A stretch of DNA of 44,724 nucleotides from Candidatus Neoanaerotignum galli (GTDB taxonomy: Bacteria > Bacillota > Clostridia > Lachnospirales > Anaerotignaceae), in contig CAJFIN010000005.1 of assembly GCA_904381335.1 (NCBI GenBank), positions 1 to 44,724 of the forward strand, given 5' to 3'. The position numbers were made by a program, and so were the translations under genes. Under the pieces are notes generated by a model that was given only the letters and a program-made list of their open reading frames with translations, did no database searches and had not been told where the DNA came from. Position 1 is the stretch's first letter; each line of letters begins with the position of its first letter. Shown piece after piece: positions 43,058 to 44,724 of the stretch.

Positions 43058-43897
43058 ATGTCCCTACCTAGACCCCGTCTGATCGCTTGTGATCTAGACG
43101 GCACTTTATTGGACAGCCAAAAATTGATGTCCCCCCGATTGACCTCCTTGTTGGAGCATCTGATGGCCCAGGGCATTTTCTTTGTGCCTGCCACTGGCCG
43201 TTCTCTCTACTCTGTACCGGATAATGTCCGTACTTTAACGGGGCTAACCTACTTGATCACTTCTAACGGTGCTGCCTGCGACTGCCTATCCCCTGCCAAA
43301 CGGCTATTTACAGAGTCATTGCCTACAGCTTTATTAAAGGAATTGTATGCTGCTTTTGCTGTAAGACCAACGGTAATCACCGAGGTCTTCATTGATGGCA
43401 GGGCCTATCTGGCTGAAGAAAACTATAACCATATCGCAGAACTTTATCCTGATCCGGTCATTCAGACCTATGTTCGTACCACCCGCACCCCCGTGCCGGA
43501 TTTAGGTGCTTTTCTAAAAGCCCATCCCGATGGAATAGAAAATATGAATTTTGTGTTTCTGGAGCCAAAAGAACGGCAGCAAGCCCTTGATGAATTAAAA
43601 CAGGATGACCACCTCACCGTCACCTCGTCTTCGCAACGTAATTTGGAAATTACCAATTCTGCTGCCACAAAGGGCCATGCCTTAGGCCGGCTTTGCCAAA
43701 CCCTCAATATCGATCCTAACGAAGTTTGGACCTTTGGTGATAGTCCGAATGATGCGGACTTACTTACCTTCACTCCCTATAGCTTTGCCATGGAAAATGC
43801 CCATCCTGCCGTGGCGTCTTTGGCGAACCATCAGGCGCCTTCCTGCAATGCAGATGGGGTGTATCAAATTTTATCCCAACTGGAAATATCTCATTAG
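43058..43897 (+). CDS. Cof-type HAD-superfamily phosphatase
   Basis: The 279-residue protein has HAD motif I LIACDLDGTLLDS (catalytic Asp12 and Asp14 region), motif II PATGRS, a Cof-type C2 cap, the conserved Lys in TNSAATKGHALGRL, and motif IV FGDSPNDADLLTF. Family members dephosphorylate sugar phosphates, FMN, PLP or similar; the substrate is not evident. It starts behind AAAGGAG and ends with TAG, 11 bp before the next gene, so the pair is probably an operon. Confidence 0.92.
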   Translation: MSLPRPRLIACDLDGTLLDSQKLMSPRLTSLLEHLMAQGIFFVPATGRSLYSVPDNVRTLTGLTYLITSNGAACDCLSPAKRLFTESLPTALLKELYAAFAVRPTVITEVFIDGRAYLAEENYNHIAELYPDPVIQTYVRTTRTPVPDLGAFLKAHPDGIENMNFVFLEPKERQQALDELKQDDHLTVTSSSQRNLEITNSAATKGHALGRLCQTLNIDPNEVWTFGDSPNDADLLTFTPYSFAMENAHPAVASLANHQAPSCNADGVYQILSQLEISH

Positions 43898-43908
43898 AAA
43901 GGAATCAT

Positions 43909-44433
43909 ATGGATTACATTACCCATTTAACCGAGCGGATGCTGCTGCATACCGCTGGAGACCCAAAACGTGCTCAACATTTTTTAAAAGTGCATGCCTT
44001 CGCCCATCTCATTGGCCAAAAAGAAGGTCTTTGTGCAGAGGATCAGTTTATCTTAGAAACAGCTGCTCTTGTTCACGATATCGGTATTTATGCCGCCCAA
44101 GAGCGTCATGGCAGTACCGCCGGCATTTATCAGGAGATGGAAGGACCTGCCTTGGCAGAAACCATGCTTTATGACCTGGGATTCCCTGAAAAAGTCATCC
44201 CGCGAGTTGCAGAACTTGTGGGGCGGCACCATACCTTTGCGCCAAACCTGCCACCCGATCATCAAATCTTGATGGAAGCTGATGCTTTAGTGAACCTGTA
44301 TGAGGACGGAGCTGCCAAAGAACAAATCCTTGGCGTTTATCATGCTTTATTTCGCACAAAGTATGGCCGATCTCTCTGCCGCATCATGTTTGGTTTACCG
44401 ATCGAAGCGGATTCTGCCTCGGCGGAGAAATAA
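43909..44433 (+). CDS. HD-domain phosphohydrolase, unknown substrate
   Basis: The 174-residue protein has an HD domain: His29/His33 (KVHAFAHLIG), the core AALVHDIGI (His56-Asp57), the GRHHTF histidines (107-108) and a late metal-ligand Asp in LMEADALVNL. That pattern predicts a divalent-metal phosphohydrolase of the small stand-alone kind. It has no extra domain. The AGAAAGGAATC site and 11-bp gap link it to the HAD phosphatase gene, suggesting they act on related phosphorylated metabolites. The substrate is unknown. Confidence 0.85.
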   Translation: MDYITHLTERMLLHTAGDPKRAQHFLKVHAFAHLIGQKEGLCAEDQFILETAALVHDIGIYAAQERHGSTAGIYQEMEGPALAETMLYDLGFPEKVIPRVAELVGRHHTFAPNLPPDHQILMEADALVNLYEDGAAKEQILGVYHALFRTKYGRSLCRIMFGLPIEADSASAEK

Positions 44434-44627
44434 AAGCCCGTCTTTTCCAGCACCATCTAAAAAGACGATACTTCCTGCTGCGTCAGCACAAAAAACAGAT
44501 GTGCCTTCCATACTAGGGACAATCCCATGCTTTTAGGGCATTTTCCCTGTTCACGGAACACCTAGATAAAACGGATTAATGGTTTTCTGTCTGCTGAATC
44601 CGTGAATATTATTCTATCCTACCAACA

Positions 44628-44657
44628 TAAAAAACCGTCCTACTCGGACGGTTTTTC
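44628..44657 (+). terminator. Rho-independent terminator (bidirectional)
   Basis: The stem ACCGTCC/GGACGGT with a 5-nt loop is flanked by A and T runs. It lies about 200 bp past the HD gene, after AT-rich DNA in which I see no gene. A weaker CGTCTTTT/AAAAAGACG hairpin without a T-run sits near 44441-44468. Confidence 0.75.
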
Positions 44658-44724
44658 TATTGTATTCTGCCTGATGCTATAAAACCTCTGGTCTAATTTC
44701 CTACCCCCTCCAGCTTTTATCCCA

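Overview
The window reads as about 45 kb of chromosome from an anaerobic, low-to-mid-GC Firmicute, most likely class Clostridia. Supporting signs are the block lepB-tmk-yaaQ-holB-yaaT-yabB-rsmI, a CarD/YacL pair, a 1430-residue acyl-CoA-dehydratase-activase-type protein, a split UxaA dehydratase, the radical-SAM pair TIGR03960/TIGR03936 next to RNase G, strong GGAGG ribosome binding sites and TTGACA-17-TATAAT promoters. There are no tRNA or rRNA genes, insertion sequences, phage genes or CRISPR arrays. Species cannot be named from the sequence alone.

Layout from left to right. 1-790: the start of a YacL-like PIN/TRAM membrane protein and carD, minus strand, behind tandem promoters. 955-4044: a sugar-acid type operon (UxaA SAF subunit, UxaA catalytic subunit, LarA-like protein). 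It starts at a near-consensus promoter and has a 280-nt structured leader that I do not recognise. 4535-8382: purM-purN-purD plus an HD-domain nucleotidase-like gene. 8442-12797: RNase G, the two radical-SAM-linked genes and a small membrane protein. 12857-15804 (plus strand): a lipoprotein with a degenerate thioredoxin fold, then an NSS-family transporter split by one in-frame TAG. 15805-16722: a gene-poor stretch and a small orphan helical protein. 16725-24641 (minus): RecQ, the 1430-aa iron-sulfur activase fusion, a small membrane protein and an Orn/Lys/Arg decarboxylase.

24977-30787: ybaK-rsmI-yabB-yaaT-holB-yaaQ-tmk-lepB, a tightly overlapping housekeeping operon covering replication clamp loading, dTMP synthesis, c-di-AMP sensing, and rRNA/tRNA modification and proofreading. 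30870-34294: a PEGA-domain membrane protein and a phosphohexomutase. 34488-37590: threonine aldolase and a GntP gluconate-type permease, each with its own promoter and terminator. 37767-42797: a polyamine uptake operon (XRE-cupin regulator, potA, potB, potC, potD). Its ATPase carries two Ig-like repeats inserted in the C-terminal domain. 42963-44657: a Cof-type HAD phosphatase and an HD phosphohydrolase on the plus strand.

The best candidates for undescribed biology are: (1) the leader RNA at 3728-4009, with a multibranched domain and a hairpin loop able to pair with a Shine-Dalgarno-like sequence; (2) the Ig-like insertion inside PotA; (3) a pair of near-identical 26-bp repeats flanking the polyamine operon promoter; (4) the TAG-interrupted NSS transporter; and (5) the thioredoxin-fold lipoprotein that has lost its CxxC.
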